In this document: piece by piece, positions 14,632 to 16,984 of the stretch
Layout: the number at the start of each line of letters is the position of its first letter
How positions within the stretch are numbered: position 1 is the first letter of the stretch
Assembly: GCA_964541075.1 (NCBI GenBank)
Contig: CAZIPZ010000083.1
Coordinates: 1-16,984 of the forward strand
Length of the DNA: 16,984 nucleotides
Source: CAZIPZ01 sp964541075
GTDB taxonomy: Bacteria > Acidobacteriota > Terriglobia > 20CM-2-55-15
Reading direction: 5' to 3'
The notes under the pieces: generated by a model
The model's input: only the letters and a program-made list of their open reading frames with translations
Told to the model about the DNA's origin: nothing
Database searches by the model: none
Made by a program: the position numbers and the translations under genes

Positions 14632-15507
14632 CTAAATCTTATCAATCATCATGAGCATCAACAGGACCGGAAGGTAGATAACCGAGAAGCGAAGCAGTCT
14701 TTGTGCGTGGGTGATCGATCTGAAAAGAGCGACTGAGAACCCATAGCCCAGATAGATGAAACCAAGTAGAATCGCGCCAAACGAGTAGGTCAAACCAGTG
14801 GCGCCCAGAACCGAAGGAAGCAGGCTGATTGGAATGAGCGCGCAACAGAAAAATATGATCTGCCGTCCTGTATTCTCTCCACTCACATAAACTGAAAACC
14901 CCCCTCGTGCGTAATCCTCAGTAAAAATCCATGCGATTGCAAAAAAATGCGGCATCTGCCAAAGGAACAGGATCGCAAAAAGAACTACTGCTACGGCATC
15001 TACTTCGCCACGCGCCGCAGTCCAGCCAATGAGGGGTGGGGCGGCCCCGGGAAAGGCGCCAATCAGGGTGCAAAGGCTCGTACGGGTTTTGAGAGGAGTG
15101 TAAACGAAAATGTAGGCTGCTAAGGTCAGGAAGCTTACGATGCCCGTCAGGGCGCCAACAACCAAAGTGAGGTATGCAACGCCAGCAACGGATATAGTGG
15201 TTGAAAATAATAGTGCTTCATTCGGAAGCAGGCGACCATCAGGCAGAGGCCGGTTCTTAGTCCGAAGCATTCGAGCGTCGAGATCCCGCTCAAAGTACTG
15301 ATTAAGGGCGCTCGCACCACCCGCCACAAGAGCCGTTCCCAGGATTGTGTGAAACAACAAAAGAAGGCGAATACCCTGTCCAGAGCCCATGTAGAAGCCG
15401 ACCAAAGTCGTTACCAGCACCAACATCGTGATTCGCGGTTTTGTCAATTCCAGGAAATCCAGGAATCGGACGCGCCTGACGGACAGATCCAGTGGCGTCA
15501 CTTCCAT
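14632..15507 (-). CDS. ctaB: Protoheme IX farnesyltransferase (heme O synthase)
   Basis: CtaB/CyoE attaches a farnesyl group to the 2-vinyl of protoheme to make heme O in the inner membrane. The 291-residue protein has the family's first aspartate motif as NQYFERDLDARMLRTKNRP at 69-87 and the later YTPLKTRTSLCTLIGAFPGA block (136-155), with about eight to nine hydrophobic helices. The start at 15507 is chosen because AAGGAG sits five bases upstream; the open frame extends 40 codons further, but that part lies inside ctaA and is not family-like. It overlaps the end of ctaA by ten bases and feeds its product to CtaA. Confidence 0.95.
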   Translation of the reverse strand: MEVTPLDLSVRRVRFLDFLELTKPRITMLVLVTTLVGFYMGSGQGIRLLLLFHTILGTALVAGGASALNQYFERDLDARMLRTKNRPLPDGRLLPNEALLFSTTISVAGVAYLTLVVGALTGIVSFLTLAAYIFVYTPLKTRTSLCTLIGAFPGAAPPLIGWTAARGEVDAVAVVLFAILFLWQMPHFFAIAWIFTEDYARGGFSVYVSGENTGRQIIFFCCALIPISLLPSVLGATGLTYSFGAILLGFIYLGYGFSVALFRSITHAQRLLRFSVIYLPVLLMLMMIDKI

Positions 15508-16439
15508 GCAGGCTCCTTTTGAACAACCATGGCAAATGCTCGAATTGTTAGAAGAAATGACGTTCCCAGAACCAAGGCGCCGTTTGCCACGTGCGCCGTC
15601 GTAGGAATGACCGCCTTGCTCGTCCAAATCGTCACGGCGCCAAGAAGCAGCTGCACTCCAACGAGCAGCATCAGCACCAAAGCAGGTCTGTAGAGCAAGG
15701 CATACTCCGAATAGATTCCTTTGATTCTCATGAAAGTCCAGATCGCCATGATGGTCACGAGAAGTGCACCAAGACGATGCGAAAAATGAATCAAGACCTT
15801 ATCCGTCGCAATCGGCGGAATAAGGCCGCCAAAAGCCAACGGAAAATCCGGTATCGCGAGGCCGGACTTTGTGTGCCGCATGAGCGCTCCAAGCAGCAAC
15901 TGCAAATACACGGCGCCCGTAGTCAAAGCACATAGACTTGGCAGTGCCAGGTCTTCGGCTTTGGTGCAAATCAAAGGCAGCCCTCGCTTCCACGTTGGAG
16001 AAGTGAATAAAGCTAGAGCAATTGTCAGACAAAAGAAGGTCTGGGCGAGACAGGCATGGGTCATGGAAATCGGCGTGGGCAAAAGATAGATGACCGTCAG
16101 CCCTCCCAAGAGCCCTTGAATAATCACGGCAGCAAGAGCAGCGAGACTCAGCCACCGAACCCACTTACGCTCTTCACAAAGCCAAATCCAGACTGTCTGA
16201 ATAACGGTCAGAAGGCCAACGAATGCCGCCACCATCCGATGACCATGCTCATAGAAAATTCCTCCGATCAGCGGAGGAAATAGCATGCCGTAGGATAGCG
16301 GCCAGTCAGGAACGGCCAATCCGGACTCAGTGCTGGTAACCAGCCCGCCGACAAAGATCAGAAATGCTGTGCAGCTGGCGGTAAAGAGGGCGAAACGGTG
16401 AAGACCAATATTTTCGCCTTCCGGAAGGTCCTGTGACAT
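15498..16439 (-). CDS. ctaA: Heme A synthase (COX15/CtaA family)
   Basis: CtaA oxidises the 8-methyl of heme O to a formyl group, giving heme A for aa3-type oxidases. The 313-residue membrane protein shows the expected internal duplication, with TSTESGLAVPDWPLSYG (35-51) in the first half echoed by RHTKSGLAIPDFPLAFG (188-204) in the second. The heme-ligand histidines are present: His65 or His67 in EHGHR and His128 in MTHAC, then His218 or His221 in IHFSHR and His283 in TTAHVANG. About eight membrane helices are visible. The first periplasmic loop has no cysteine pair, unlike the Bacillus-type enzyme. No clear Shine-Dalgarno precedes the ATG; the region upstream holds a strong hairpin after the cupredoxin gene. 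Product flow with ctaB and DUF420 points to an aa3 oxidase outside the window. Confidence 0.95.
   Translation of the reverse strand: MSQDLPEGENIGLHRFALFTASCTAFLIFVGGLVTSTESGLAVPDWPLSYGMLFPPLIGGIFYEHGHRMVAAFVGLLTVIQTVWIWLCEERKWVRWLSLAALAAVIIQGLLGGLTVIYLLPTPISMTHACLAQTFFCLTIALALFTSPTWKRGLPLICTKAEDLALPSLCALTTGAVYLQLLLGALMRHTKSGLAIPDFPLAFGGLIPPIATDKVLIHFSHRLGALLVTIMAIWTFMRIKGIYSEYALLYRPALVLMLLVGVQLLLGAVTIWTSKAVIPTTAHVANGALVLGTSFLLTIRAFAMVVQKEPAWK
15513..15518 (-). promoter_or_regulatory. Shine-Dalgarno of ctaB inside the end of ctaA
   Basis: AAGGAG on the minus strand lies five bases before the ctaB ATG at 15507, within the last codons of ctaA. It is the clearest ribosome binding site on the minus strand of this window and decides the ctaB start. 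Confidence 0.7.
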
Positions 16440-16461
16440 TTGATGTCGCCCGTGCAGGCTG

Positions 16462-16504
16462 GTTCCTGAGTCAGAAATAGCTGCGCTATTTCTGACCCTG
16501 GAAC
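16462..16504. repeat. Strong intergenic hairpin between the cupredoxin-like gene and ctaA
   Basis: A perfect 11-base inverted repeat (16470-16480 with 16486-16496) closes a five-base loop CTGCG. A further five pairs (16462-16466 with 16500-16504) flank it across a three-by-three internal loop. The structure begins at the last base of the cupredoxin stop codon. No T run follows on either strand, so a simple intrinsic terminator is not supported. RNA processing, 3'-end protection or partial attenuation before ctaA are possible. Confidence 0.6.
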
Positions 16505-16984
16505 TAATCCGTCGTGGCCTTAAATGTGAAGTTCAAAGGCGCGGCTTGATTGTCCGCCACTTCCACAGTCTGAGACTGCGTACCATACTTTTCGTGCCAC
16601 GCAGTAATCTCGTACTTACCTGCCGGCAGCTTCAATTCGTAAGCGCCGCCCTGCTTCGAAACAGTATGGAACGGATGACTGAAGACTCCAACGAAAGCGC
16701 CCATCCATTTGTGCACATCGCAACGGATGGGCAGAGGCAGTTCTTCCTTGTCGAAAGTCTTCGTCGTTTTCATATTCTGAACAGGCTGGCCGATGTTGAA
16801 CGGTGCGTTCTTCTCCGCCCATGCGTGAATATTGTGGAGCGTCGCGTCGCTGTTCTGAATCTCCAGCGGCTGGTTCGTCTGCATCGTGAAAACGTGAGGG
16901 ACGTAATGGCAGTTTTGCTGATTGATGACCTTCGGCTCAGTGGGTGTCGGGAATGTCTTGCCTTCCAGTCCTGACTTTACATAC
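16504..16984 (-). CDS. Cupredoxin-like protein, partial (5' end beyond the window)
   Basis: The frame stays open to the window edge, so 159 C-terminal residues are seen and the true start is outside; the ATG at 16884 is internal because the conserved fold begins before it. Numbered from the edge, a cupredoxin pattern is visible: QNCHYVPHV (23-31), NSDATLHN with His50, and CDVHKWM with Cys88, His91 and Met94. This gives the His, Cys-x2-His-x2-Met set of a type 1 copper site. The remaining tail (KLPAGKYEITAWHEKYG and following) resembles a carboxypeptidase-regulatory-like beta domain. The protein is probably periplasmic and could carry electrons or copper for the oxidase whose assembly genes follow. 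Family name and partner are inferred. Confidence 0.75.
   Translation of the reverse strand, partial: YVKSGLEGKTFPTPTEPKVINQQNCHYVPHVFTMQTNQPLEIQNSDATLHNIHAWAEKNAPFNIGQPVQNMKTTKTFDKEELPLPIRCDVHKWMGAFVGVFSHPFHTVSKQGGAYELKLPAGKYEITAWHEKYGTQSQTVEVADNQAAPLNFTFKATTD

Noticed and set aside
15508..15627. 40-residue extension of CtaB
   Set aside because: It lies within ctaA, is not family-like, and a strong Shine-Dalgarno supports the start at 15507.
1..16984. CRISPR arrays, tRNA/rRNA genes, insertion sequences, phage or toxin-antitoxin genes
   Set aside because: Looked for by eye and not found; nearly all bases are covered by housekeeping-like or transport genes.

Overview
The window looks like chromosomal DNA of an acidobacterium, probably uncultivated. 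This is an inference from gene content, not from a marker gene. The clues are a short di-heme cytochrome of the reaction-centre-cytochrome type in an otherwise non-photosynthetic context, a large secreted M14 metallopeptidase, a membrane-anchored MutS-like ATPase, and a heme A / cytochrome oxidase assembly operon that contains an ABC-2 exporter. Coding density is very high. Most neighbouring genes on the minus strand overlap by 1-11 bases, and there is no gene-free stretch above 300 bases. No tRNA, rRNA, CRISPR array, insertion sequence or phage gene was seen.

Layout. (1) Bases 1-2461, plus strand: a promoter, a small periplasmic di-heme c-type cytochrome, hairpins that could end its transcript, then a 594-residue MutS-like ATPase with predicted membrane helices. 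(2) Bases 2477-9678, minus strand: one tightly packed seven-gene unit read right to left. It encodes a LolD/MacB-type ABC ATPase, an 850-residue FtsX-type permease, a LolA-like periplasmic protein, a probable outer-membrane beta-barrel, a DciA-like (DUF721) protein, GatC and GatA. The first four genes look like a complete cytoplasm-to-outer-membrane conveyor for a lipid, lipoprotein or other hydrophobic cargo. The last three are housekeeping genes co-transcribed behind it. (3) Bases 9679-9744: a 66-bp divergent promoter region. (4) Bases 9745-12462, plus strand: a secreted M14 zinc carboxypeptidase with a long C-terminal extension. (5) Bases 12496-16984, minus strand: a second packed unit read right to left. 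It encodes a cupredoxin-like protein (cut by the window edge), CtaA, CtaB/CyoE, an ABC-2 ATPase, an ABC-2 permease and a DUF420 (CtaM/YozB-like) membrane protein. It looks like the assembly arm of an aa3-type terminal oxidase cluster whose structural subunits would lie beyond the right edge.

How the genes work together. CtaB farnesylates protoheme to heme O and CtaA oxidises heme O to heme A. DUF420 proteins help mature heme A oxidases in Firmicutes, and the cupredoxin may carry electrons or copper. The ABC-2 pair has no assigned cargo and is the main unknown of that operon. In the other operon, ATPase plus permease would extract cargo from the inner membrane, the LolA-like protein would ferry it, and the barrel would receive or insert it. 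The strongest candidates for undescribed biology are this four-part envelope conveyor, the oxidase-linked ABC exporter and the membrane MutS homologue.
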